Assembly (NCBI GenBank): GCA_016196755.1
Contig: JACPXC010000059.1
Coordinates: 124,001 to 188,000 of the forward strand
Reading direction: 5' to 3'
DNA: 64,000 bases
Source: Elusimicrobiota bacterium
Lineage (GTDB): Bacteria > Elusimicrobiota > Elusimicrobia > UBA1565
In this document: positions 49,405 to 61,192 of the stretch, piece by piece
How positions within the stretch are numbered: position 1 is the stretch's first letter
Layout: every line of letters begins with the position of its first letter
Program-made: the position numbers and the translations under genes
Notes under the pieces: model-generated
Databases searched by the model: none
Told to the model about the DNA's origin: nothing
The model's input: the letters and a program-made list of their open reading frames with translations, nothing else

Positions 49405-50081
49405 GCGCGCCGCCTAGACGGCGCCACGGCCAAAGTGGCGTTGACGCCGACGTTTTTCGCGTCGCGGGCCAGGGCGGCCGGCGTGGTCGGCGTGACGACG
49501 TCGCCGCCGTCGGCGCATTCGACGAGCCAGAGCCGCCCCGCGCGCTCGCGGGCCAGGCGGCGCGCCACGCCTTCCGCGACGCGCGGACGCAGGCGCGCCA
49601 TGCCGCCGAGATTAAAGAGCAGGGTCAGCGCGTCGGGGTCGCAGAGCCGGGTCCGCGGGGGGCAGGCCGCGAGGTTGAGCGCGCGCACCCCCGAGGCGGC
49701 CAGGTCGCCGGCCTCGGCGCGCAGGGCCACCAAGGATTGGTCGAACGCGCTGAGCGCGGCGTAGCGCTTGGCCGGCGGCAGGGCGTCGGCCACCGAGAAC
49801 AGCGCCGGGTTGCCGTCGACGACGACCGCCGTGCGCCCGCCGCGGGCGAGCTCCTTGCGGGCCCGCGCGGCCAAGGCCTTGGTGCCCAGCCCGCCCGCGG
49901 CCTCGCCGCTCCAGGGCAGGCGGACGCAGCGCACCTTGAGGCCGCGGCAGAGGTGCTGAAGCTCGGGGCCGCGGACGGCGGCCAGGACCAGGCGGCAGGA
50001 CTTGAGGGCCTCGAGGGACTCCAGCGTCAGCTGGCCCAGGCCGCGCGGGCCGACGCCGACGATGATGAGTTCTCCCGACAT
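49401..50081 (-). CDS. Tetrapyrrole-methylase-fold SAM-dependent protein
   Basis: 226 residues. GELIIVGVGPRGLGQLTLES is the first loop of the tetrapyrrole (corrin/porphyrin) methylase fold, and AVVVDGNPALFSVADALPP the second signature. The LGQLTLESL variant, together with ALSAFDQSLVALRAEAG in the P-x-x-S-x-x-D region, looks more like the stand-alone methylases of the peptide-modifying (borosin-like) group than like CobA/CysG. No precursor peptide is evident beside it, and no cobalamin or heme genes are near. Substrate unknown. TAGAAT ends 8 nt before the ATG. Confidence 0.68.
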   Translation of the reverse strand: MSGELIIVGVGPRGLGQLTLESLEALKSCRLVLAAVRGPELQHLCRGLKVRCVRLPWSGEAAGGLGTKALAARARKELARGGRTAVVVDGNPALFSVADALPPAKRYAALSAFDQSLVALRAEAGDLAASGVRALNLAACPPRTRLCDPDALTLLFNLGGMARLRPRVAEGVARRLARERAGRLWLVECADGGDVVTPTTPAALARDAKNVGVNATLAVAPSRRRA

Positions 50082-50089
50082 GCCCGCCG

Positions 50090-50099
50090 ATTCTATAAT
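50090..50099. promoter_or_regulatory. Overlapping divergent -10 boxes (methylase gene and recG)
   Basis: ATTCTATAAT contains TATAAT on the plus strand (50094-50099), 10 nt before the recG ATG, and TAGAAT on the minus strand (50095-50090), 8 nt before the methylase ATG. The two hexamers share two bases, so polymerase cannot occupy both at once. Whole spacer between start codons is 28 nt. Confidence 0.55.
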
Positions 50100-50109
50100 A
50101 CGCTACCCC

Positions 50110-52209
50110 ATGCCCGACGCGTCGGTCTTAGGCAAGCCCGCCCAGTATTTGACCGGCGTCGGTCCCAAGCGCGCCGAGCTCCTCGCGCGCCTGGAGCTCC
50201 ATACCGTCGGCGACCTCGTCAACCACCTGCCGCGCAGCTGGGAGGACCGCGCCCCGACGCCGCCCGGCCGCGGGGTGCCCGCCGACGCGCCGCTCGTCCT
50301 GCGCGGGCGGGTGGTCGACTCCTTCGAGCGCCGCGCGGGGCCGCATCTTTTGCTGATGGTCGCGCGCATGGCGGTGCCCGAGCACGGCGAGGTCGAGGCG
50401 GTCTGGTTCAAGCGCCCGAGCCGGAGCTACGACGTGCTGCTGGGGCTCAAGAAGGACCTGGCCCGGGGCACCGACCTGTGGCTGGTGGGGCGCGGCGAGC
50501 CCGGCCTGCTCAAGGCCCGGCGCATCGACGTCGACGAGCACTACCGGGTCGACGACCCGCGCTCGGTCTGGCACGTGGGGGGCCTGGTCGGCCGCTACGC
50601 CACCACCGAGGGACTGACCGAGCGCTGGCTGCGCGAGACGATCGGCCGCGCGCTGGAAGAGGCCGCCGACGCCGTCGTCGAGGACCTGCCGCCGGACCTG
50701 CTGGCCAGGCGCGAGCTCCTGGCCCGGCCGCAGGCCCTGCGCGCCGTCCACCGGCCGCGCTCGGCCGCCGAGCTCGAGGAGGGCCGCCGGCGGCTGGCCT
50801 ACGACGAACTCCTCCTGCTCGGCCTGGCCTGGGCGCTCAAGCACCGCCAGATCCGCCGGGTCGACAAGGGCTACGGCTACGAAGTGCGTCGTTCGCTGCT
50901 CACGCCCTTCAAGGCCGCGCTGGGTTTCGAGATGACGCGCGCCCAGAAGCGCGTCGTCAACGAGATCTTCGAGGACATGCGCCGCCCCGCGCCGATGACC
51001 CGGCTCCTGCAGGGCGACGTGGGCTCGGGCAAGACCGTGGTGGCCCTGGCCGCCCTGCTCTTGGCCGCCGAGAACGGCCGCCAGGGGGCCTTCATGGCCC
51101 CGACCGAGATCCTGGCCGACCAGCACTTCTGGACCTTCAAGCGCTTTTTGGCCGACCTGCCGGTGCGCGTCGAGCTCTTGACCTCGAGCGTGCCGAAGGC
51201 GCGGCGGACCCGCATCCTCGAGCGCGTCGCGGCCGGCGAGGTCGACATCGTCCTGGGCACCCACGCCCTCCTCGAGGGCGCGGTCAAGTTCAAGAGCCTG
51301 GCCCTGGCCGTCATCGACGAACAGCACCGCTTCGGCGTGCGCCAGCGCACCACCCTGCGCCAGAAAGGCCCGGCGATGGACCTCCTGCTCATGACGGCCA
51401 CGCCCATCCCGCGCACCCTGGCCCTGGCCCTCTACGGCGACCTCGACGCCTCGACCGTAGACGAGATGCCGCCCGGCCGCGCGGCGGTGAGCACGCTGCA
51501 CTGCGCCGAGGAGCGCGCGCTCGAGGCCGTACGCCTCGAAGCCGCGCGCGGGCGCCAATCCTACATCGTCTATCCCATCATCGAGGAGTCGGCGCGCCTC
51601 GACCTCAAGGCCGCCACCGCCGAGTTCGACCGCTTAAAGAAGGGGGCGCTCTCCGGCCTGCGCGCGGCGCTTGTCCACGGCCGCCTGCCCGGACCCAAGA
51701 AGGTGGCCGTGATGGACGAGTTCGCCGCGGGCCGCGTCGACGTCCTGGTCACCACCCCGGTCATCGAGGTCGGCGTCGACGTCCCCAACGCGGCGGTGAT
51801 GGTCATCCAGAACGCCGACCGCTTCGGCCTGGCCAGCCTGCACCAGCTGCGCGGGCGCATCGGCCGCGGGAAGGACCCGGGCAAGTGCTTCCTGGTCTGC
51901 GACCCCAAGAGCGACGCCGCGCGGCGGCGGATTCAGGTGCTCTGCGAGACGACGGATGGTTTCCGCATCGGCGAGGAAGACCTCAAGCTGCGCGGGCCCG
52001 GCGAGGCGCTGGGGACGGCGCAGCACGGGGAGTTGGGGCTGGCCGCGGCGGATCTGGCGCGGGATGCGGATCTGCTCGCGGCGTCGCGGGAAGACGCCGA
52101 GGGGTTGCTTGCGGCGGACGCGGATCTGGCGAAGGCGGAGAACGCGGGGCTTAGACGGCGGCTGGTCGAGCGCTATCAAGAGCGCTGGAAGTCGATAGAT
52201 TTGGCATAA
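50110..52209 (+). CDS. recG: ATP-dependent DNA helicase RecG
   Basis: 699 residues from the ATG at 50110. The frame extends further upstream, but that part lies in the divergent gene and TATAAT sits 10 nt before this ATG. N-terminal wedge/OB domain (LTGVGPKRAELLARLELHTV, VNHLPRSWEDR), then helicase motifs: QGDVGSGKTVVALAA (Walker A, about 300-310), APTEILADQH, AVIDEQHRFGVRQR (DEQH box, about 403), MTATPIPRTLAL, TPVIEVGVDVPNA, LHQLRGRIGRG and the RecG C-terminal wedge DGFRIGEEDLKLRGPGE. It reverses stalled forks and processes branched DNA. Complete and normal in size. Confidence 0.96.
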   Translation: MPDASVLGKPAQYLTGVGPKRAELLARLELHTVGDLVNHLPRSWEDRAPTPPGRGVPADAPLVLRGRVVDSFERRAGPHLLLMVARMAVPEHGEVEAVWFKRPSRSYDVLLGLKKDLARGTDLWLVGRGEPGLLKARRIDVDEHYRVDDPRSVWHVGGLVGRYATTEGLTERWLRETIGRALEEAADAVVEDLPPDLLARRELLARPQALRAVHRPRSAAELEEGRRRLAYDELLLLGLAWALKHRQIRRVDKGYGYEVRRSLLTPFKAALGFEMTRAQKRVVNEIFEDMRRPAPMTRLLQGDVGSGKTVVALAALLLAAENGRQGAFMAPTEILADQHFWTFKRFLADLPVRVELLTSSVPKARRTRILERVAAGEVDIVLGTHALLEGAVKFKSLALAVIDEQHRFGVRQRTTLRQKGPAMDLLLMTATPIPRTLALALYGDLDASTVDEMPPGRAAVSTLHCAEERALEAVRLEAARGRQSYIVYPIIEESARLDLKAATAEFDRLKKGALSGLRAALVHGRLPGPKKVAVMDEFAAGRVDVLVTTPVIEVGVDVPNAAVMVIQNADRFGLASLHQLRGRIGRGKDPGKCFLVCDPKSDAARRRIQVLCETTDGFRIGEEDLKLRGPGEALGTAQHGELGLAAADLARDADLLAASREDAEGLLAADADLAKAENAGLRRRLVERYQERWKSIDLA

Positions 52210-52217
52210 CGGCGATG

Positions 52218-52233
52218 GCCCCCAACGTGGGGC
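52218..52233. terminator. Weak bidirectional hairpin between recG and the MFS gene
   Basis: GCCCC (52218-52222) pairs with GGGGC (52229-52233) around a 6-nt loop in the 24-nt gap between two convergent stops. There is no clear T tract on either side, so termination would be inefficient or factor-dependent. Confidence 0.35.
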
Positions 52234-54033
52234 TCATTCCGTTCGTTCTTTAGCCGCCTCGGCCTTCCGATACTCCCTTCCCACGCGCCAAGCCGCCCAG
52301 ACCCAGACCAGCCCAAACGGCACCGCCGCCCACGCCACAGCCGCCGGCCCCCAAGCCAGGAACGCGGGCCCGGTCAAGAATAGCAGCAAGAGCCCGGCGA
52401 TCCCGCGCGCGAACCGGTACACGAACATCTCGATGTACGCCTTCACGCGGTAAAGCACGTCCTTGTCCGCCGTCGTGTAAGTCGCCTCTTTAGCCGCCTT
52501 GAACACCGTATACCGCGGCAGTCCCTCGGCGAGATTGGCGCCGACGGTGACAGGCAAAGTGGGCGCAACCCCCATCGCGGCAAACCCCAGGATGCTCATG
52601 AGCGGGGCGCTGAGCAGGGTCTTGCCGACGCCGAGCCGCGTGAGCATCCAGCGCGTCAGCGCGGCGCCGGCGACCAGCGAGAGAACACCGGCGATGATCC
52701 CGAAGCCGGCCATGAAGGCGGCCATCGATTCCTTGGTGGTGTAGACCTGCTGGGCCTGCAGGTTGAAGAGGTACTGCATGAAGTCGGGCACCAGGCGCTC
52801 GAGGAAGACCAGGACGGCCAGAGCCAGGAGATAGGGCGAGGCGGCGATGGTCTTCGCGGTAGCCCAGGCCCCGGCGCCGCCCTCCGTCGCCGGAGGCGCG
52901 GGCTTGGCGGACGCGGCGGCCAGCTCCGGGATCCGCTCCATGGCCCAGAAGACCAAGCCGATGGCGGCGAAGACGACGGCGGCGATGAGCAGCATCGCCG
53001 GAGCGCCGAGCGCGGCGACCATGTAGCGCGTAAGGCCCGAGCCCACGATGCTGCCCAAAGCGCCCGCCGCCGCGAAGAAGCCGAACCAGCGTTTGACCGA
53101 CTCACCCTTGAAGCGGTCGGCCGCGTAGGTCCAGAACAGCGTCGCCGACATGATGGTGAAGGCGTCGGTCCACATCGAGAACGCGAACGCGGTCGGGGCC
53201 GAGGCCATGGCGAGGGGGGCGGCCGCCCACCAGCCGACCAGGCCGGTCGCCAAAACGGCCAAGGTTCCGCCGATGAGCTGGGCGCGCGGCCGGTCCGAGA
53301 AGCGTCCGTAGACCCAGGCCGCTGCGCCGGTGAACGCCGCCGACGCCATGAAGACCCAGGGCAGGACATCGGGGCCGTGCTGGGTCAATAGGAAGGCCGA
53401 GCGCACCGGCATCACGATGTACATCGACGAGATGGCAAGGAAGCTCCACAGCATCCCCAGCATCGCCAGCTTGCGCTCGCCGGGGACCGGGACCGCTTTG
53501 GCGGCGGGAGCGTCGGTGACGCCGGAACGGGCCTGGAGCCCAGGGCCGAACCAGGCGGCGGCACGCCCTGTTACGGCATCGGCAACGGAGCCGCGGACGG
53601 CGCCCGCGTCGAAGAAGCGGTTTAGGAGAGGCGCCGTGCCTGAGCTATTGGAGCGCTTCGTCTCGGCAAGCTGGGCCGTGACGGCGCGCAGGGTGTCGGC
53701 AGAGGTCTGGGGCGCGGCAGCCTGGGCCTTGGCGGCGACGGCGGGTTTCGCGAGAGCGACTGCAGGAACGGCAGCCGAGACAGCGACGGCCGCGGCGGGA
53801 GCGGCGACGACGGCAGCCCGGACCGCCGGCAAAGACGGCGATACCGTCGGCAGGACGGAGAGGCTAGGCAGACCGGCCGGAGAAGAGAGCGGCGCGCGCA
53901 AGCTCAGGCCAGGCACCACGACGACGACCCGCGGCGCCACGACGGGAGCGACGACGCGCTGGGCGGCGGCGGGTACGGACTGGAGGACGACGGCTAGCGC
54001 GAGCAGGGCCGCCAGCGGCCGGGTCGATATCAC
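52234..54033 (-). CDS. MFS-type transporter (ADP/ATP-carrier-like) with signal peptide and long Ala/Val/Pro-rich N-terminal region
   Basis: 599 residues. The N-terminus is an export signal (LAALLALAVVLQSVPAAAQ), and about 170 low-complexity Ala/Val/Pro residues follow before the transporter starts near residue 190 (ERKLAMLGMLWSFLAISSMY). About twelve helices then follow, with PVRSAFLLTQHGPDVLPWVF and KAAKEATYTTADKDVLYRVK. The latter resembles the NTT/Tlc-like group of MFS proteins (K-E-A-x-Y and D-K-D-x-L-Y). The substrate is unknown; nucleotides are one possibility. A signal peptide before a polytopic transporter is odd. TATTCT ends 6 nt before the GTG. Confidence 0.7.
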   Translation of the reverse strand: MISTRPLAALLALAVVLQSVPAAAQRVVAPVVAPRVVVVVPGLSLRAPLSSPAGLPSLSVLPTVSPSLPAVRAAVVAAPAAAVAVSAAVPAVALAKPAVAAKAQAAAPQTSADTLRAVTAQLAETKRSNSSGTAPLLNRFFDAGAVRGSVADAVTGRAAAWFGPGLQARSGVTDAPAAKAVPVPGERKLAMLGMLWSFLAISSMYIVMPVRSAFLLTQHGPDVLPWVFMASAAFTGAAAWVYGRFSDRPRAQLIGGTLAVLATGLVGWWAAAPLAMASAPTAFAFSMWTDAFTIMSATLFWTYAADRFKGESVKRWFGFFAAAGALGSIVGSGLTRYMVAALGAPAMLLIAAVVFAAIGLVFWAMERIPELAAASAKPAPPATEGGAGAWATAKTIAASPYLLALAVLVFLERLVPDFMQYLFNLQAQQVYTTKESMAAFMAGFGIIAGVLSLVAGAALTRWMLTRLGVGKTLLSAPLMSILGFAAMGVAPTLPVTVGANLAEGLPRYTVFKAAKEATYTTADKDVLYRVKAYIEMFVYRFARGIAGLLLLFLTGPAFLAWGPAAVAWAAVPFGLVWVWAAWRVGREYRKAEAAKERTE

Positions 54034-54186
54034 GAGATAAGAATACGCGCAAACACTCTGCCGCGATAGCGGCCGGAGACCTACTTCAGGGGCCCCCCCG
54101 GCCCATCTTCTTTTGGGTCCAAATCCCGCCCATTAACGCCCGCAAGGCCCATCCTAGGTTCTCACCCCCCCTGCTATCCTAAGGAC

Positions 54187-54348
54187 ATGAAGCGGACGAG
54201 CTCCATCCTCTGGATCCTCTTCCTTCTGGCCGCCCTGTTCCTGGGGCCGGCCGTCATCCTGCGCCACCCCGCCGAGGCCTTGTCGCTGCGCGACGAGGTC
54301 GCCCAGGAAGAACTGCTCGACGCCGTGGCCCCGCTCAAGACGCCGTAA
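54187..54348 (+). CDS. Small single-pass membrane protein (53 residues)
   Basis: A 53-residue frame (MKRTSSILWILFLLAALFLG, then PAVILRHPAEALSLRDEVAQ and EELLDAVAPLKTP). It has one basic-then-hydrophobic helix and an acidic helical tail, typical of small inner-membrane proteins. TATCCT lies 6 nt before ATG 54187, and AAGGA falls in the spacer (54181-54185), 1 nt from the ATG. The stop is 17 nt before the GTG of the next gene, so it may be expressed with it. No family recognised. Support is length, composition and start context only. Confidence 0.5.
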   Translation: MKRTSSILWILFLLAALFLGPAVILRHPAEALSLRDEVAQEELLDAVAPLKTP

Positions 54349-54365
54349 ATCGCTATACTTCGACG

Positions 54366-55361
54366 GTGACGTCCGCGCTTCTGTTGGCGTTCTCCCTGGC
54401 CGCCCCCGCCTCGGCGGCCCGGACCCCCGTCCTCGTGGCCGTGGGCACGGCCACGCGCACCGGCTACGAGGAGTTCTCGGTCCTGGGCTGGGGGGACGCA
54501 TGCTCGGTGGCGGTACGCTACATGCGCTTCCCGCCCGAGGGAGCCGGCCTGCGCGGCGTGCCAGACGCGTTCCGGGCCGGACTCATGAGCCTGCCCCCGG
54601 ACGGCGACGCCCAAGTCGAGGACTGGATCTACTCCTCCGACAAGGGCACGGGCTACGCTTCCGAGAACATGTCCCGCGTCGTCGAAGACTTGCGCGGGGA
54701 GCGCCGCCACGACCGGCCCGGGACAGCGGAGCGCCTACGCTCGGCCCACGTGGCCGACCAGCCGGGCCTGGAGACGCTCCTCAACTCGACGACTGTCTTC
54801 AAGAGCGACCCGCCCCTGGGGGGCTTCCCCGAGCGCTTCCGCTTCGCGGCGGTCCACTACGCCCCGCTGGGCTCCTGCGCGCTCTTCGAGTTCGTCGACC
54901 CAGCCACCCCGCGCGACGGCCTGCGCACCAAGCTCGTGCGCCTGCCCGAGCCAGGCGTGCGCCGCGCCCGGGCGCGCGCCCATGTCACCAACGCCCTGCT
55001 CCTCTATCGCAACGAGACCGACCTGACCGCCGCCGAGGCCGAATTGGCGGTGGCCTCGGCCATGGACCCGCAGTACCCGCTGGCACGCTACAACCACGCC
55101 ATCCTGCTCACCCTCCATGGACGCTTCAACGCGGCCATCGAGAGCCTCAAGGCCGCGGTCAAGCACGACGGGGCCTGGGCCGAGGAGGCCTCCCGGGCCT
55201 CCGAGTTCGAGCCGCTGCGCGAGGACCCTCGCTTTAAGGCCGTGCTGGCCGGGGCCCCCCCGCCGCGGCGGCGGCCCGAGCCCAAGCGTCCGCCCGCCGC
55301 CTCGACCGACGCCGAGGGTGAGAAGCTCGCCGTCCCCCGCCCTATCCGCCGTCACTATTGA
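54366..55361 (+). CDS. Secreted protein with C-terminal TPR-like helices, unknown function
   Basis: 331 residues from a GTG at 54366, six bases after TATACT (54354-54359). Signal peptide SALLLAFSLAAPASAA. The central region (residues about 20-215) has no recognisable domain. From about 215 comes a TPR-like array (AHVTNALLLYRNETDLTAAE, ASAMDPQYPLARYNHAILLT, GRFNAAIESLKAAVKHDGAW), and the end is Pro/Arg-rich. TPR proteins in the periplasm act as scaffolds. The metH promoter begins inside its last codons (TTGAAC at 55358-55363). Confidence 0.65.
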   Translation: MTSALLLAFSLAAPASAARTPVLVAVGTATRTGYEEFSVLGWGDACSVAVRYMRFPPEGAGLRGVPDAFRAGLMSLPPDGDAQVEDWIYSSDKGTGYASENMSRVVEDLRGERRHDRPGTAERLRSAHVADQPGLETLLNSTTVFKSDPPLGGFPERFRFAAVHYAPLGSCALFEFVDPATPRDGLRTKLVRLPEPGVRRARARAHVTNALLLYRNETDLTAAEAELAVASAMDPQYPLARYNHAILLTLHGRFNAAIESLKAAVKHDGAWAEEASRASEFEPLREDPRFKAVLAGAPPPRRRPEPKRPPAASTDAEGEKLAVPRPIRRHY

Positions 55362-55386
55362 ACCGCCGGCGGAAAACGGCTAAAAT
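55358..55386 (+). promoter_or_regulatory. Promoter of metH
   Basis: TTGAAC (55358-55363), 17-nt spacer, TAAAAT (55381-55386). Predicted start near 55392, giving a leader of about 89 nt. The -35 overlaps the end of the preceding gene. Confidence 0.6.
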
Positions 55387-55391
55387 GAGGT

Positions 55392-55480
55392 GTTCCAGCG
55401 AGGATTTCCACCTTTTGCCCCGGCTGACAGGGCGCTAAGAGGTTCTCTCGAAGCCGCGCTGGGCGCGGCTTTTTATTTAA
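55392..55480 (+). ncRNA. Structured metH leader, candidate riboswitch or attenuator
   Basis: The leader contains a small hairpin (GCCC 55417-55420 with GGGC 55430-55433) and an intrinsic terminator directly before the ATG. Two upstream segments are perfectly complementary to the terminator's 5' half and loop: CCAGCG (55395-55400) to CGCTGG (55457-55462), and CGGCT (55421-55425, in the small hairpin loop) to AGCCG (55452-55456). The two target segments abut, so an alternative antiterminator fold is easy to draw. No B12 box, SAM-I core or SAH-type core could be found. The ligand is unknown; SAM, SAH, homocysteine, cobalamin or folate would make sense. Confidence 0.5.
55451..55478 (+). terminator. 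Intrinsic terminator abutting the metH start codon
   Basis: AAGCCGCGC and GCGCGGCTT form a 9-bp stem with a TGG loop, followed by TTTTTATTT. The ATG of metH begins 3 nt after the T-rich tract, leaving no room for a ribosome-binding site other than the hairpin itself. No gene ends here, so it most likely works as a conditional (attenuation) terminator. Confidence 0.75.
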
Positions 55481-58995
<3,515 letters not shown>

Positions 58996-59002
<7 letters not shown>

Positions 59003-60654
59003 GCGGCACGCTAGCCATCCTCTTGGCCGCCGGCGCGGCGGCAAGCGAGCGCGCCCCGTCCCGCCCCCTCCCCGTCCCCAGCCAGCCCACCGCCCAGTCC
59101 CTGGTCGGCGAGATGGAGCTCATCGTCAAGGCCGCGGAAGGCCTGCACCCGCTGGCCGCGCGCGACTTAGACGCCCGGTTGGCGCCCTACCTCGGGCGCC
59201 TGCGTGCGCTGGGGCCCAGGGCCCTGCCGCTACTCACCTGGTACCTCCGCCAGGACGACCGCCCGCGCAAGGTGCGCCTGCACGCCGCGGCGGCGCTGGG
59301 CCTCATCGCCGACCCCGGCGCCCTGCCCGCCTTGCGCGCCACGGCCGAGGACAAGAAGGCCGACCCCGGCCTGCGCTCGGCCTGCGTGCAGTCGCTCGGC
59401 GGCCTGCGCCTGGCCGCGCACGAGAAGCGCGGTGCGCTCGACCGTTTCCTCGCCGAGGGCCTGCCGGAGACGGTGACGCGCGAGGCCCTGGTCCAGCTGG
59501 CCGGCGTCGGCACCGACCGCGTGGCCCGGGCCGCCGCGCTGGCCCGCGCGCTGGGTGCGGCGCCCGAGGGCGCCGCCGCGCTGACGGCCGGCGCCGCGGC
59601 CGAGGCCTTAGGACGCTCCCCCGACCCGTCGGCCGACGGGGCCCTCATCGCCCTGCTCGCCTTCTGGAGGACGGGGGCCGCGCCGCGCGGACCCGCCCTG
59701 GCCGCGCTAGCGCGGCGGCGCGTAGAGAAGCGTACCTTCAACCCCAGCCGCGCCCAGCTCGACGTCATCCTCGCGGCGCTGGCGCAGGAGAGCGGGGCCA
59801 ACGCGCTGAGCGCCGCGCGGCTCTTGGGTCTCATCGGCGACCGCCGCGCGGTGGGGTCGCTCATCCGCCTGCTCAAGGCCGCGCCGGAGGCGGCGGTGGC
59901 CGCCGAGGCGGCGGCGGCGCTGGCCGCCATCGGCGACCCCGCGGCGCGAAAGCCCGTGGGGGAGCTGGCCGCCGGGTTGGCGACCGACGCGCGCTTCGGC
60001 GCGGAGCCTGGCGGGGCGACCTCGGGACCCTTGGCGGCGACCATCGAGGCCGCTTCGAGCTCGCTCGGCGGCGCGGCGCCGAAGACGCCGCCCGTCGTAG
60101 CGGCCGTCGTGGAACATTACCTCCCCGCCCCGGCTCCCACCGGCTTCGTCTACGACGGTTGGCCGGGCTCGGGCCGTCCGCGCCCGGTGGCCTCGGCCGA
60201 GCGCACCCTCATTCTTTATGCGACGCCCGAAGTGGCGGCGAGGGTCGTCTTGAGCATCCCCGCGCGAGCCGGCGCGCCGATCGAACTGGCAGGCTCCAAG
60301 CTCATCTCACGACGCTCGGGCTGGGCGCGCGCCCGCGCGCCGATGACGCTCGAGGCACGGACGTTCGGCGCCGTCTCGCGCCTGAGCCGCACCGAGGCCG
60401 ACGGGCCGGTTCCGCGCGCGGAACTGACGCTGGCCGAGGGAGAACTGCTCGAGGTCCTGGCCCCGCGCGCCGAGGGCGACTGCTTCGTGCGCCGGGGCGG
60501 GGCGGTCCATGAGGCCGCCTGCCCGCACCTCGACCGCGAGCGGTTCGAGGTCATCGAGGAGCCGTTCGCGGAATGGTGGCTCGAGCTCAAGACGGCCTCT
60601 GGCTCGGGCTGGGTCAACGCCGAGGACCCGGCGCTGACGATCCTGCGCGACTAA
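58996..60654 (+). CDS. Secreted HEAT-repeat protein with C-terminal beta domain
   Basis: 552 residues from a GTG at 58996, inside the end of metH. Signal peptide (LSGTLAILLAAGAAA). HEAT-like repeats cover about residues 65-345 (RKVRLHAAAALGLIADPGAL, SACVQSLGGLRLAA, LSAARLLGLIGDRRAVGSLI, AAAALAAIGDPAARKP). The last 200 residues are beta-rich and end in SGSGWVNAEDPALTILRD, possibly an SH3-like fold. HEAT arrays bind proteins; in the periplasm or on the surface the target is unknown. No functional link with metH is obvious, although translation is probably coupled. Confidence 0.75.
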
Positions 60655-60771
60655 ATCCCCACCTCGTTCCACAAAGCCCAGAGAATCAAAAGGTTTTTCA
60701 GGTATCTGGTGGAGATTTCGGGTTATTGATCTGCTTCGCGGATAGGATTCATCGTCGATAGCATCGGGTGT

Positions 60772-61047
60772 TTATCGCGCACGAACGGCCAACGCCTCGG
60801 CAGCCTCATAGAGGTCGTAGCGGGCCTGCAAGTTCATCCAGAATTCGGGACTGTTCTTGAAGCAACGCGACAGAAGAATCGCGGTCTCGGCCGTGATGCC
60901 GCGCTTCCCGTTGATGAGCGTGTTGAGGCGCTGGATGGGAACACCCATCGCCGCCGCCAACCGCGTCTGGGTCATGCCCGACGGCTCCAGGAACTCCTTG
61001 AGCAGGATTTCTCCCGGATGCGTCGGCCGTCTGTTCGTCGGTCCCAT
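60772..61047 (-). CDS. higA: HigA-type antitoxin (XRE-family HTH)
   Basis: 91 residues from the ATG at 61047. The frame continues upstream but those codons overlap the toxin remnant. HPGEILLKEFLEPSGMTQTR, LAAAMGVPIQRLNTLINGKR and a C-terminal SPEFWMNLQARYDLYEAAEA are the VapI/HigA signature. Such proteins neutralise the HigB RNase and repress the promoter. Here the toxin gene directly upstream is broken (61056-61188), so this antitoxin is an orphan. The 117 nt after its stop, up to the convergent HEAT gene, show nothing I can name. Confidence 0.9.
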   Translation of the reverse strand: MGPTNRRPTHPGEILLKEFLEPSGMTQTRLAAAMGVPIQRLNTLINGKRGITAETAILLSRCFKNSPEFWMNLQARYDLYEAAEALAVRAR

Positions 61048-61055
61048 GGTCGCTC

Positions 61056-61188
61056 TCAGTGATAGTCGATGATGCGTGCGTCTTGAGGACCTTTGTCGGT
61101 CCATTCAAAGACGAGACGCCATTGATCGTTGATCCGGATGCTGAACAGTCCCGCCAAATCCCCGGAAAGCTTCAAAGGACAGTATCAT
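61056..61188 (-). pseudogene. higB: Decayed higB toxin gene (internal deletion)
   Basis: On the minus strand an ATG at 61188 opens with MILSFE, the expected HigB start. Only about 17 nt later the sequence jumps, in a different frame, to the HigB C-terminal half: KLSGDLAGLFSIRINDQW, then RLVFEWTDKGPQ and a final IIDYH stop at 61056. A normal HigB has about 92 residues, so roughly 145 nt from the middle are missing and the remaining parts are out of frame (a TGA sits just before the C-terminal half in its own frame). The catalytic region may be partly present, but no full toxin can be made. Confidence 0.75.
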
Positions 61189-61192
61189 TAAT

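Noticed and set aside
55392-55480. metH leader as a cobalamin, SAM-I, SAM-II or SAH riboswitch
   Set aside because: I could not find the B12 box or the conserved cores of the SAM/SAH classes, and the leader is too short for a cobalamin aptamer. A covariance search is still needed to exclude divergent members.
60655-60771. AT-richer gap between the HEAT-repeat gene and higA as an RNA gene or terminator
   Set aside because: No tRNA-like cloverleaf, strong hairpin with T tract or conserved motif could be found in the 117 nt.
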